In this document: piece after piece, positions 24,859-32,933 of the stretch
How the letters are laid out: each line of letters opens with the position of its first letter
How positions within the stretch are numbered: position 1 is the first letter of the stretch
Origin: Allosalinactinospora lopnorensis
Lineage (GTDB): Bacteria > Actinomycetota > Actinomycetes > Streptosporangiales > Streptosporangiaceae
NCBI RefSeq assembly: GCF_000981225.1
Contig: NZ_LAJC01000067.1
Coordinates: 1-33,769, forward strand
Length of the DNA stretch: 33,769 nucleotides
Direction: 5' to 3'
Notes under the pieces: model-generated
What the model saw: only the letters and a program-made list of their open reading frames with translations
Databases searched by the model: none
What the model was told of the DNA's origin: nothing
Made by a program: the position numbers and the translations under genes

Positions 24859-25926
24859 TCAGCTCTGCGGCACCAGGCCGTTGTCGATCCAGTCCTCGGG
24901 GGAGAGGCCCGGATCGACGAACCCGGTGGACGTGAGCTCCTCGTAGCCATCGATCCAGTCCTGATCGTCGGTGTGCAGGAGCGGGCGTTCGTTGTCGGCG
25001 GTCCAGGAGCTGACATACCGGCGCAGGCTCTCCTTGGCGACCGCGTCGTCGTCGAGGCTGGTGAAGGAGTAGGCGCTGCGCAGTTTCTCCAGCGTCTCGT
25101 CCAGCTCGTCGTCCGCGGCGATCTCCGCCATCGCGCCGTGCACGGCGGTGATGTAGCGCTGCAGCAGGTCCTGATCGCTCTCCAGCGCCTCGGGTGTGGT
25201 GACGTAGACCTGGGCGTCGGAGCTGATCATCGTTCCCGGATCGAACACCACGACGTCGTCCTGCTGCTCCTCCAGGATGATCGCGGTGTCGAGCCCGACG
25301 ACGTAGCCGGCGACGCGCCCCTCCTGGACGAGCTCGAACGTGCCGGGGCTGAGGCCCACCACCTGGCGGTCGACCTCCTCGGGGTCGACTCCTCCGTTCA
25401 TCAGCACCAGATCGAGGACGGTCTCGCTGGTGCCGCCCTCCGAGGGGATGCCCATCGTCTTGCCGACGAAGTCCTCCGGGGAGTTCAACGGCTCCCCGGC
25501 GGCGGAGATGAACCGGACCGAGGATCCGCGGATGACGGAACCGATGTTGATCATCTCCGCGTCGCGCTCGCCGGCGGAGATCATCAGCTCGATCTGCCCG
25601 AGCCGGGTCAAGAGCGCGCTGCCCGACATGAGCAGCTGGATGGCCTGCGGGGAGCCGCGGGTGGTCTCGAAGTCGACGGTGAGCCCCTGCTCCTCGAAAT
25701 GGCCCGCCGCGTCGGCGAGCATCTCGGGAGCGAAGGTGAGGCTTTCCATGGGGAGGTAGCTCAGGAAGGTGATGGCGTCGCCCCCCGCCGGAGCTCTCGT
25801 GCCGGAAGCGCAGGAACTCAACAGCGGTGTGCTCGCCGCCGCGAGCGCGAAGGCCGAGCCACCCAGGAGGGACCGGCGGGTGAGACTGTGCCGGGGGGAA
25901 TGCGCGCGGGGGTCGAAACGGGACAC
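24859..25926 (-). CDS. ABC substrate-binding lipoprotein (NMT1/SsuA type)
   Basis: A 355-residue extracellular binding protein. The N-terminus has a twin-arginine-like TRRSLLGGSAF followed by a hydrophobic stretch and a lipobox ending at Cys39 (LLSSC), so it is probably a Tat-exported lipoprotein. The mature part has the NMT1 pattern: FEEQGLTVDFETTRGSPQAI, GKTMGIPSEGGTSETVLDLV and GRVAGYVVGLDTAI. The ligand cannot be read directly. GTG 25926 has GAGGAGG 6 nt upstream; the open extension to 26070 is unlike a signal sequence. It is the first gene of the minus-strand catabolic operon. Confidence 0.9.
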   Translation of the reverse strand: MSRFDPRAHSPRHSLTRRSLLGGSAFALAAASTPLLSSCASGTRAPAGGDAITFLSYLPMESLTFAPEMLADAAGHFEEQGLTVDFETTRGSPQAIQLLMSGSALLTRLGQIELMISAGERDAEMINIGSVIRGSSVRFISAAGEPLNSPEDFVGKTMGIPSEGGTSETVLDLVLMNGGVDPEEVDRQVVGLSPGTFELVQEGRVAGYVVGLDTAIILEEQQDDVVVFDPGTMISSDAQVYVTTPEALESDQDLLQRYITAVHGAMAEIAADDELDETLEKLRSAYSFTSLDDDAVAKESLRRYVSSWTADNERPLLHTDDQDWIDGYEELTSTGFVDPGLSPEDWIDNGLVPQS

Positions 25927-26110
25927 GGGTGCCTCCTCGGTTCGGGCGGTCATGCCCCGTGCGGGAGCTCGACGGCGGGCGGCGTCGACCGCCGCACCCT
26001 TCGGGGCATGAGGGGAGAGTTTCAACCGAGGAGAATCCGGGATAGCCGGGTTTTCACTTGTTGGAAACATATTCCGCGAACCGGTTCACGTGGCAGGACT
26101 CGGGAGCGGG

Positions 26111-26905
26111 TCAGCCCGCCCGGGAAACCGGCTGCGGAAGGGAGGAGCCGCGTGCGCTCGGGGCGCCGAGGGCGCGCGCGATGCCGCGCGTGGTGGTCCG
26201 GACCAGCTGGGACAGCAGCGGAAAATGCGCCTCCCGGTACGGCACGACGAGGGAGAGAGCCGCCGCGACCTGGTCGTCCGGCCCGTGGATGGCCGCCGCC
26301 ACGGAGAGGAGGTCGGTGTTGATCTGGCGGTCGCTCACGGCGAAACCGGTCCGGCGCACATCAGCGAGTGCCTGACGCAGCCGCGCGGGTTCGCGGTAGG
26401 TGTAGGGGGTGAAGCTCCGCAGTGGACCGGCCAGGATGTTCTCCTGCAGCTCAACGGGAGCGTGGGCGAGCAGCACCAGCCCCACGGCGGTAGCGTGCAG
26501 CGCGTACCGGCCGCCGACCCTGGGGCGGGACGGAACGGCGTCGTGGCCGATGAGGCGTTCGACGAACACCACCTGGTCGCCTTCGCGGACAGCGAGATGC
26601 ACGCTTTGGTGGGTGGTCTCGTAGAGGTCCTGCATGAAGGGCAGAGCCACCCGCCGGACCCCCGCGGCGCGCGGTGCCAGGCACGCGACCTCCCACAGCT
26701 TCAGCCCGATGCGGTAGCTGCCGTCCTCGGTCCGCTCCAGGGCGCCCCACCGTGTCAGCTCGGAGACGATGCGGAAGGTCGTGGAGAGCGGTACGTCGGC
26801 ACGGCGGCTGAGTTCGGAGAGGTTGAGGGATTCGGCCTCGGCGCCGAAGGTGTCGAGGATCCGCAGGGCGCGCTCCAGCACGGACCGCCGGACTGTCGAT
26901 ACCAC
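26111..26905 (-). CDS. IclR-family transcriptional regulator
   Basis: A 264-residue regulator. The N-terminal winged helix-turn-helix is LERALRILDTFGAEAESLNL, SELSRRADVPLSTTFRIVSE, then TRWGALERTEDGSYRIGLKL. The C-terminal effector domain includes VFVERLIGHDAVPSRPRVGG, YALHATAVGLVLLAH and GFAVSDRQINTDLLSVAAAI. IclR proteins commonly sense a catabolic intermediate and control adjacent catabolic genes. It sits between the ABC/dehydratase operon and the divergent TRAP genes, so it probably controls both. GTG 26905 is the chosen start, with GAGAGG about 12 nt upstream. The start is moderately certain. Confidence 0.9.
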   Translation of the reverse strand: MVSTVRRSVLERALRILDTFGAEAESLNLSELSRRADVPLSTTFRIVSELTRWGALERTEDGSYRIGLKLWEVACLAPRAAGVRRVALPFMQDLYETTHQSVHLAVREGDQVVFVERLIGHDAVPSRPRVGGRYALHATAVGLVLLAHAPVELQENILAGPLRSFTPYTYREPARLRQALADVRRTGFAVSDRQINTDLLSVAAAIHGPDDQVAAALSLVVPYREAHFPLLSQLVRTTTRGIARALGAPSARGSSLPQPVSRAG

Positions 26906-27138
26906 AGCTTTGACCTGCCTCTCCCCGGTCGACGAGATCGCAAGAAGCACCGCCGCACCATCATGCCCCTGGCCGACCAGGCGCGGGAAGGGGCGGACCG
27001 GCGCCGGCGCCATGGCGGACAGGGATCGTCGCTGATGGCAGTGGGGAGAGGGGGGTACCCGGCCGCGTCCCGGCGGGGCGGTCGACCGCGCCCGCCTTGT
27101 GGCACGGCGTATCCGGGCGCGTTCGCTGCGCTGTGCTC

Positions 27139-27191
27139 GGTCAATTCGACTTTAGGTGACCTTGACCACGTCTGCTCTGACGTGCTTACAT
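27139..27191 (+). promoter_or_regulatory. putative TRAP promoter with GGTCA half-sites
   Basis: TTGACC (27162-27167) and TTACAT (27186-27191) are spaced 18 bp and form a fair sigma-70-type promoter about 95 nt before the dctP start. GGTCA (27139-27143) faces TGACC (27157-27161), and TGACC repeats at 27163-27167, overlapping the -35. These half-sites are good candidates for IclR binding. The rest of the 380-nt gap (26906-27285) holds no gene. Confidence 0.45.
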
Positions 27192-27285
27192 CAATGGCCA
27201 ACTGGATGAGCCAGTGATCCGCATCACCAACAGACTCAGGATCCCCGCTCGCCGATGGGGTCCTTTCTCGGAGAGGAGTCGCGGC

Positions 27286-28347
27286 ATGGCGCGACAACGG
27301 TTCAAAACGTGCGTGCTGGGGCCGGGGGCGATACTCGCGGCCGGTGTGCTGATCAGCGGATGCGGGCTCGCGTCGGGGCCGGACTCCGACGGTGAGGTGA
27401 CGCTGCGGCTCTCGCACCAATGGCCCGCCGCCGACGAGGGCGAGGGGGACTTCCGCGCCGTGCTGGCGGAGCGCTTCGCCGAGGAGGTCGGGGAGCGCAC
27501 CAACGGCGAGGTCACGATCGACCTCCATCCGAACAACTCGCTGATCGAGGACCCGACCGAGCAGTACACCGCCATCAGGGAGGAGACGCTCGACATGTCG
27601 GTGTACCCCCTTGACTACGCCGCCGGCGACGTCCCCGAGTTCAGCATCACCTTGATGCCCGCGATGGTCCGCAACCACACCCAGGCGCAGAACTGGGAGG
27701 ACGCCGAGATCGGCAAACGCGTTTCCGAGATCGCCGAGGAGAACGGCGTACACATCCTGACCTGGGTGTGGAACGCGGGTGCCATCGGAGCCAGCTCCGA
27801 CGAGCCCATCCTCACCCCCGACGACGTGCCCTCGGGCAGCGTGACGCGCGCCGCCGGGCCCAAGGTGGAGGAGATGCTGGAGGACGTCGGCTTCGGCCTG
27901 GCGAGCATGCCCTCCTCGGAGATCTACAACGGGCTGCAGACCGGCACGCTGGACAGCGCCATCACCTCGACCTCCTCCTTCAGCTCGTACCGGTTGTACG
28001 AGCAGGTGGGCGCGTTCACCTCCCCGGCGGGCGGCAACACCTTCTGGTTCATGTTCGAGCCGCTCATCATCGGCACCGAGGCCTACAACCAGCTCACCGA
28101 GGAGCAGCAGCAGATCCTCGACGAGGTCGGGGCGGATCTCCAGGAGTTCGCCTACACCGCCTCGGAGGAGGACGACGAGCGGGTGCACGCGGAGTTCGAG
28201 GAGAACGGCGTCAACGTCGCCGAGATGAGCGACAGCGACTTCGAGGAGTGGCACGAGGAGTCCCAGCCGGCCTGGGAGGGCTTCGCCGACGAGGTCGAGG
28301 GCGGACAGGAGCTCATCGAACTGGCCGAGAATGTGCCGGCGGAGTAG
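27286..28347 (+). CDS. dctP: TRAP transporter substrate-binding protein DctP
   Basis: A 353-residue binding protein exported as a lipoprotein (lipobox LISGC, Cys26). The DctP pattern is visible: VTLRLSHQWPAADEGEGDFR, AVLAERFAEEVGERTNGEVT, IDLHPNNSLIEDPTEQYTAI and SSEIYNGLQTGTLDSAITST. DctP proteins bind organic acids and hand them to the DctQM membrane complex. ATG 27286 follows GAGAGGAG by 7 nt. The very acidic C-terminus (EEDDERVHAEFEE) suits an extracellular protein. The ligand is probably a carboxylate connected to the divergent catabolic operon (inference). Confidence 0.92.
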   Translation: MARQRFKTCVLGPGAILAAGVLISGCGLASGPDSDGEVTLRLSHQWPAADEGEGDFRAVLAERFAEEVGERTNGEVTIDLHPNNSLIEDPTEQYTAIREETLDMSVYPLDYAAGDVPEFSITLMPAMVRNHTQAQNWEDAEIGKRVSEIAEENGVHILTWVWNAGAIGASSDEPILTPDDVPSGSVTRAAGPKVEEMLEDVGFGLASMPSSEIYNGLQTGTLDSAITSTSSFSSYRLYEQVGAFTSPAGGNTFWFMFEPLIIGTEAYNQLTEEQQQILDEVGADLQEFAYTASEEDDERVHAEFEENGVNVAEMSDSDFEEWHEESQPAWEGFADEVEGGQELIELAENVPAE

Positions 28348-28409
28348 GCCGGCCCGGACCGCGGGCCCGTCGCGCCGGAGGACCGCGCCGGCGCAGGACG
28401 AGGAGGACC

Positions 28410-28967
28410 GTGTCTAGATCCCGCTTCCTGCGCGGCATCGACCGGCTGTCCGAGGCCGCTGGACACGCCAGCGGCCTCCTCATCATCGTGTCGATGCTGG
28501 TGGTCTGCTACGGCGTCGCGCTGCGCTACGTGTTCGGAGCGTCGACGGTGTGGCAGACCGAACTGTCGATCTACCTGCTGATGTTCGCCGCCTTCGTCGG
28601 CGGCGCCTACGGCCTGCGCCACGGCGACCACGTGCGGATCACCCTCGTGGTGATGAAACTCCCGGGGCGGGTCCAGCTCGCCGTGCGGTTCCTCGCCGCG
28701 GTGCTGGGACTCGTCCTGGTCGCCACGATCGCCGTGGTGAGCGGCTTCATGTGGTGGGAGTCCGTGGAGTCCGGCGCGCGGTCGGGGACGGCGTGGAACC
28801 CGCCGCTCGCCTACCCCTATTTCATCGTGCCGCTGGGCATGGCGCTGATCGGGTTGCAGTACCTGGTCGTGGCCGCGGAGCTGTTCCGAGCGCTCATCGC
28901 TGGTGAGGCGGGCGGGCCAGCTCCGGACCAGCCCGACAACTCTGCGGAAGGAGGGCCGGGGCATTGA
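28410..28967 (+). CDS. dctQ: TRAP transporter small membrane subunit DctQ
   Basis: A 185-residue membrane protein with four predicted helices (about residues 20-42, 50-68, 85-108, 125-150). VSMLVVCYGVALRYVFG, TVWQTELSIYLLMFAAFVGG and GLRHGDHVRITLVV are the usual DctQ segments. It forms the membrane complex with DctM. The GTG at 28410 has GAGGAGG 3 nt upstream. It follows dctP after 62 nt and overlaps dctM by TTGA. Confidence 0.9.
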   Translation: MSRSRFLRGIDRLSEAAGHASGLLIIVSMLVVCYGVALRYVFGASTVWQTELSIYLLMFAAFVGGAYGLRHGDHVRITLVVMKLPGRVQLAVRFLAAVLGLVLVATIAVVSGFMWWESVESGARSGTAWNPPLAYPYFIVPLGMALIGLQYLVVAAELFRALIAGEAGGPAPDQPDNSAEGGPGH

Positions 28968-30352
28968 GCGGCCTACTGATCGGGGCCATCGTCGGCATCA
29001 TCCTGCTGACGCTGCTGGCCCTTGGTGTTCCGGTCGCCTTCGCGCTCGGGCTCACCGCGCTACTCGCGATCGTTCTGTTCCTCACCCCGGCGCAGTTCGG
29101 CTTCTTCGGCAACTTCGTCTTCGACTCGCTGAACAGCTTCGCGCTGCTGGCCATCCCGCTGTTCATCCTGATGGGAGCGGTGTTCGGCCGGTCGAAGGCC
29201 AGTGAGGACCTGCTGGAGGCCGCGCACATCTGGTTCGGCCGGATACGCGGCGGGCTGGCGATGAGCGCCGTGGTCGCGTGCGCGATGTTCTCGGCGCTGA
29301 CCGGGTCGAGCCCGGCCACCTCCGCCGCGATCGGCAAGATCGCGATCCCGGAGATGCTGCGCCGCGGCTATCCGAACGACATCGCGACCGGGGCGATCGT
29401 GGCCGGTGGGACCCTTGGCATCCTCATCCCGCCCAGCGTCACCCTGATCCTGTACGGCATCTCCACCGAGCAGTCGATCGGGCAGCTGTTCCTCGGCGGT
29501 GTCGCCCCCGGCATCCTGATCACCCTGCTGTTCTGCGTGTGGATCTTCGTCGCGCTGACGCTGAAGCGGGCCCGCGCCGGCGCCCCGGTGATCCCGGCCG
29601 CCGTCTCAGGCGGAAACGGCGGGCAGGAAACGGCGGAGGAGGCGCCCCGGCCGATCGCCGCCGCCGAGGAGTACCCGTGGAGCGCGCGGCTGCGGCAGCT
29701 TCTCAAGGTGTTCCCGTTCCTGGCGCTGATCGTGTGCGTGCTCGCCGCGCTGTACCTGGGGGTCGCCACCCCGAGCGAAGCCGCCGCGGTGGGCGCCCTG
29801 GCCGCGTTCCTCCTGGTCGCCGTGATCTACCGCTCCCTGAGCTGGCAGAAGATCCGCGACGTCGGGCTGGAGACGACGCGTACCAGCACCATGATCCTGA
29901 TGATCGTGGCGTTCTCCGCGGTGCTCGGCCAGGTGCTCAGCTTCCTGGGTGTGCCCCAGGAGCTCGCCGAGGCCGTCGCCGGGCTCGACGTGAACCGCTG
30001 GATCATCTTCCTGGCGATGAACGCGATCTTCCTGGTCCTCGGGTTCTTCCTGCCCCCCGTGGCGATCATCCTGATCACCATGCCGGTGCTGTTCCCGATC
30101 GTCACCCAGCTCGGCTTCGACCCGATCTGGTTCGGCGTGGTGATGACCCTCAACATGGAGATGGGCCTGATCACCCCGCCCGTGGGGCTGAACCTGTACG
30201 TGGTCCAGGGGATCGTCCCGAAGGTGCCGCTGCGGGACATCCTGGTCGGGTCGCTGCCCTATGTCGGGGTGCTGGCGGTGGCCATCGTGCTCCTGTGCCT
30301 CTTCCCGGGCATCGTGACCTGGTTGCCGACCCAGATGTTAGGCGGCGGCTAG
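28964..30352 (+). CDS. dctM: TRAP transporter large permease DctM
   Basis: A 462-residue permease with about a dozen hydrophobic helices. Typical motifs are IPLFILMGAVFGRS, ALTGSSPATSAAIGKIAIPE, LGILIPPSVTLILYGISTEQ and NMEMGLITPPVGLNLYVVQG. DctM moves the substrate with Na+ or H+. The TTG start at 28964 overlaps the dctQ stop and has AAGGAGG 9 nt upstream. A 40-residue Ala/Glu/Pro-rich loop (PVIPAAVSGGNGGQETAEEA) splits the two halves, which is normal. The gene appears intact. Confidence 0.92.
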   Translation: MSGLLIGAIVGIILLTLLALGVPVAFALGLTALLAIVLFLTPAQFGFFGNFVFDSLNSFALLAIPLFILMGAVFGRSKASEDLLEAAHIWFGRIRGGLAMSAVVACAMFSALTGSSPATSAAIGKIAIPEMLRRGYPNDIATGAIVAGGTLGILIPPSVTLILYGISTEQSIGQLFLGGVAPGILITLLFCVWIFVALTLKRARAGAPVIPAAVSGGNGGQETAEEAPRPIAAAEEYPWSARLRQLLKVFPFLALIVCVLAALYLGVATPSEAAAVGALAAFLLVAVIYRSLSWQKIRDVGLETTRTSTMILMIVAFSAVLGQVLSFLGVPQELAEAVAGLDVNRWIIFLAMNAIFLVLGFFLPPVAIILITMPVLFPIVTQLGFDPIWFGVVMTLNMEMGLITPPVGLNLYVVQGIVPKVPLRDILVGSLPYVGVLAVAIVLLCLFPGIVTWLPTQMLGGG

Positions 30353-30364
30353 CCCCTTTGAGCC

Positions 30365-30406
30365 GGGGCCGCGGACGGGGGCCGCACCTGTGCCGTCCGC
30401 GGCCCC
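30365..30406 (+). terminator. terminator after the TRAP operon
   Basis: A perfect 14-bp stem (30365-30378 with 30393-30406) and a 14-nt loop lie 12 nt after the dctM stop. It marks the end of the TRAP transcript. Confidence 0.8.
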
Positions 30407-30467
30407 TTCCGGGGCACGCCCGCAGTGGATCCCGCTCCGCCGCAGGTGGGTGGGCTATCGTCGAGTT

Positions 30468-31138
30468 GTGGAGGACCCGGCTCCGGAGGAACGGCAACCA
30501 CGCAGCACGGGCTGGCACGAGCGCGGCACCGACGAGTTCTCCCGGGTGCTGGCCTTCAGCGACGGCCTGTTCGCCATCGCCATGACACTGCTGGTGGTCG
30601 GGATCTCGCTTCCGGTGCTGCGGGTAGCCGGCGACGAGGCGGAGATGGTGCGGGCGCTGAACGACCTGGGGCCGCAGATCCTCAGCTTCGTCATCAGCTT
30701 CGCGGTCATCGGGCGGTACTGGTACGCGCACCACTCCTTCTTCGCGATGCTGCGCGCGGTCGACTCGGGCTGATCGCCATCAACCTCGTCTACCTGGCGT
30801 TCATCGCGTTCCTGCCGTTCCCGACCGGCCTGCTGGGCAGCTACTTCGAGAATCCCGTGTCGGTGGCGTTCTACGCGGTGATGGTGGGGTGCGTGAGCGG
30901 CCTGGAGGTGGTGCTGTTCCGGCACGCCCACCGGGTGGGCCTGCTGCGGCGCAGCATGCCCGACCGCGTGTACCGGTGGAGTGTCCTGATGTCGCTGATG
31001 CCGGTCGGGTTCTTCGCCGCCTCGGTGCCGGTGGCCTTCTTCAGCGTGAACCTCGCGGTGGCGGTGTGGTTCCTCTTCGTACCGGTGGAGGCCCTGCTGT
31101 CGCGCCGCAAACCGGCCGGCGCCGACGACTACTTCTGA
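30468..31138 (+). pseudogene. TMEM175/DUF1211-family membrane protein, frameshifted
   Basis: A 223-residue protein once repaired. The N-terminal half has the family motif RVLAFSDGLFAIAMTLLVVG, then QILSFVISFAVIGRYWYAHH and SFFAMLRAVDSG, followed by TGA. The other half (LIAINLVYLAFIAFLPFPTG; YFENPVSVAFYAVMVGCVSG) is in another frame. Adding one C after 30770 (GGCTGATC to GGCCTGATC) joins them. Bacterial TMEM175 proteins are potassium channels. The GTG at 30468 has TATCGT about 7 nt upstream, as in a leaderless transcript. The start is not backed by a Shine-Dalgarno. Confidence 0.82.
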
Positions 31139-31143
31139 CCGCG

Positions 31144-31162
31144 CGGCCCGGACGCCGGGCCG
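31144..31162 (+). terminator. hairpin after the TMEM175-like gene
   Basis: CGGCCCGG (31144-31151) pairs with CCGGGCCG (31155-31162) across a 3-nt loop, beginning 5 nt after the stop codon. The remaining gap to 31417 shows no gene. Confidence 0.65.
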
Positions 31163-31417
31163 GGCGGGGTCCCCGTGACACGGCGACGCCCGTTCCGCAG
31201 CCGATCTCCGGGATGTCGTCGTCGGAAGCGGGGGCCGGCAGCCGCACCGCCCACTGGACGCGCCCGGGAACGCGCGGACCGGCCACGGGCCGTGGCCAGC
31301 GGCCGCGCGCGGGCATAGCGCTGAGGACACGGGGCCTCCGGCGGACGGCGGCTGATCACCGTCCGACATCATGGGGAGGCATCACGGCGTGCGAAGACCC
31401 GCTCAGGGAGGCGGCCA

Positions 31418-32119
31418 GTGGACGAGCGGCGAGCGGAAGAGGACGCGTTCACCTTCGACGAGGTCGTGGTGGAGCTCGGCGGGCAGCGGGCGCTGGACGG
31501 CCTGTCGGCGCGCGTTCCCGCGCAGGGCGTGACAGCGCTGTTCGGCCCTTCCGGCTCTGGCAAGAGCACCCTGCTGCGGCTGTGCAACCGGTTGGAGGTG
31601 CCCACAGCGGGGCGGGTGCTCTTCTTCGGCGACGATGTTGCCGATCTGGATCCGCTGCGGCTGCGGCGCCGGGTGGGGATGGTCTTCCAGCGGCCCACCC
31701 CGTTCCCGGGAACGGTGCGGGACAACCTGCTGACCGCCGCACCCGCGGCCGGGCGCGCCGATCTGGAGCGGGCACTGGAGCGCTCCGCCCTGGAGGGGCC
31801 GTGGCTGGACCGGGACGCCACCGTCCTGTCCGGGGGCGAGGCCCAGCGGGTGTGCATGGCCCGCACCCTGGTGGCCGAGCCGGAGGTGCTCCTGCTGGAC
31901 GAGCCCTCCTCGGCGCTGGACGAGGAGGCGACCGCGGTGCTGGAGCGGGCCGTGCGCGACCTCGCCCGGCAGGGCATCACCGCCGTCTGGGTGACGCACG
32001 ATCCGGACCAGGTGCGCCGGGTCGCCGACCGGGTGCTGCGTATCGCCGGCGGCCGGTGCGTGAGCGAGCCCCCGTCCCCGGCGCCCGTGGACCAGGAGAA
32101 GGGAAGCCCCAATGGATGA
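31418..32119 (+). CDS. fetA: FetA-type ABC transporter ATP-binding protein
   Basis: A 233-residue ATPase of the FetA/YbbL group. Walker A is GPSGSGKST (43-51), the Q-loop region VGMVFQRPTPFPGTVRDNLL, the signature LSGGEAQRVCMARTLV, Walker B EVLLLDEPSSALDEEA and the H-loop VWVTHDPDQV. FetAB in E. coli helps to export iron and protects against oxidative stress (family knowledge). GTG 31418 has GGGAGG upstream. The gene overlaps the permease gene by 8 nt, so they form one transporter. Confidence 0.85.
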   Translation: MDERRAEEDAFTFDEVVVELGGQRALDGLSARVPAQGVTALFGPSGSGKSTLLRLCNRLEVPTAGRVLFFGDDVADLDPLRLRRRVGMVFQRPTPFPGTVRDNLLTAAPAAGRADLERALERSALEGPWLDRDATVLSGGEAQRVCMARTLVAEPEVLLLDEPSSALDEEATAVLERAVRDLARQGITAVWVTHDPDQVRRVADRVLRIAGGRCVSEPPSPAPVDQEKGSPNG

Positions 32120-32900
32120 CCTGGTGACCCTTGGTGGGCTCGTGACCTCGATGGCACTGGTCGCGGTCGCCGCCGCGATCTCGCTGTGGCGCAGGCTGGG
32201 CCTGGAGCGCCAGATCGTGTGGGCCGCGGCCCGAGCGCTGACCCAGCTGCTGCTGGTCGGCGCGGCACTGACCCTGATCATCGATCCCGGCCAGCCGCTG
32301 GTCTGGTCCTGGCTGTGGGTGGCGGCGATGGTGCTCTACGCGGGCGACGTCGCCCGGCGGCGCGCGCCGGAGGTTCCCCGGATCATGCCGCTGGCGATCG
32401 CCGCGTTCGGCTGCGCGGCGGTGGTGACCCTGGGGGTGCTCTTCGGTACGGGGGTCTTCCCGCTGGAAGGGCGCACACTGGTTCCCATCGCGGGAATGAT
32501 GGTCGGCAACTCGATGACCGCCACGGTGCTCGGGGCGCGCCGCCTGGTGGAGGAGCTGCGGGACAAGCGCGACGAGGTCGAGGCCCGGCTGGCGCTCGGC
32601 CAGCCGGGGCGGCGCGCGGCCGTTCCCTACGTGCGCTCCGCGCTGCGCTCGGCGCTGCTCCCGCAGATCGAGACCACGAAGGCCACCGGGCTGGTGTTCC
32701 TGCCGGGAGCGATGACGGGGCTGATCCTGGCCGGGGTTCCCCCGGTCCAGGCCGTGCTCGTCCAGGCCGTGGTGATGTTCCTGATCCTGGCCTCCGTCAC
32801 GACGACCGCGGTCGTGGTGGCGCTGGGGCTGGTGCGGCGGCTGTTCACCGCCGACCACCGCCTGCTGGCGCTCCCTCGGCCGGCGGAGTCGGCGGCGTGA
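32112..32900 (+). CDS. fetB: FetB-type (UPF0014) ABC transporter permease
   Basis: A 262-residue membrane protein of the UPF0014/YbbM family, with several hydrophobic helices. The family hallmarks are VPIAGMMVGNSMTATVLGAR, ALLPQIETTKATGLVFLPGA and MTGLILAGVPPVQAVLVQAV. It pairs with the FetA-type ATPase upstream and probably exports iron or another metal. The overlap with fetA suggests translational coupling. The gene is intact and of normal length. Confidence 0.88.
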   Translation: MDDLVTLGGLVTSMALVAVAAAISLWRRLGLERQIVWAAARALTQLLLVGAALTLIIDPGQPLVWSWLWVAAMVLYAGDVARRRAPEVPRIMPLAIAAFGCAAVVTLGVLFGTGVFPLEGRTLVPIAGMMVGNSMTATVLGARRLVEELRDKRDEVEARLALGQPGRRAAVPYVRSALRSALLPQIETTKATGLVFLPGAMTGLILAGVPPVQAVLVQAVVMFLILASVTTTAVVVALGLVRRLFTADHRLLALPRPAESAA

Positions 32901-32906
32901 GCCCCG

Positions 32907-32928
32907 GCTCCCCGCCGCGCGGGGGAGC
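32907..32928. terminator. bidirectional terminator between convergent genes
   Basis: GCTCCCC (32907-32913) pairs with GGGGAGC (32922-32928) around an 8-nt GC loop. It sits between the stops of fetB and the alcohol dehydrogenase gene, so it probably serves both. Confidence 0.65.
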
Positions 32929-32933
32929 GGCCG

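Noticed and set aside
7411-30773. Selenocysteine at the in-frame TGA codons of the broken genes
   Set aside because: After each TGA the conserved sequence continues in another frame, so stop-codon readthrough cannot restore the protein; no Cys/Sec is expected at these places.
7401-30780. Programmed ribosomal frameshifting in merR, ltrA and the TMEM175-like gene
   Set aside because: The three are unrelated families not known to use it, there is no conserved slippery heptamer, and the missing base restores a uniform CCTGATC; an error or deletion is simpler.
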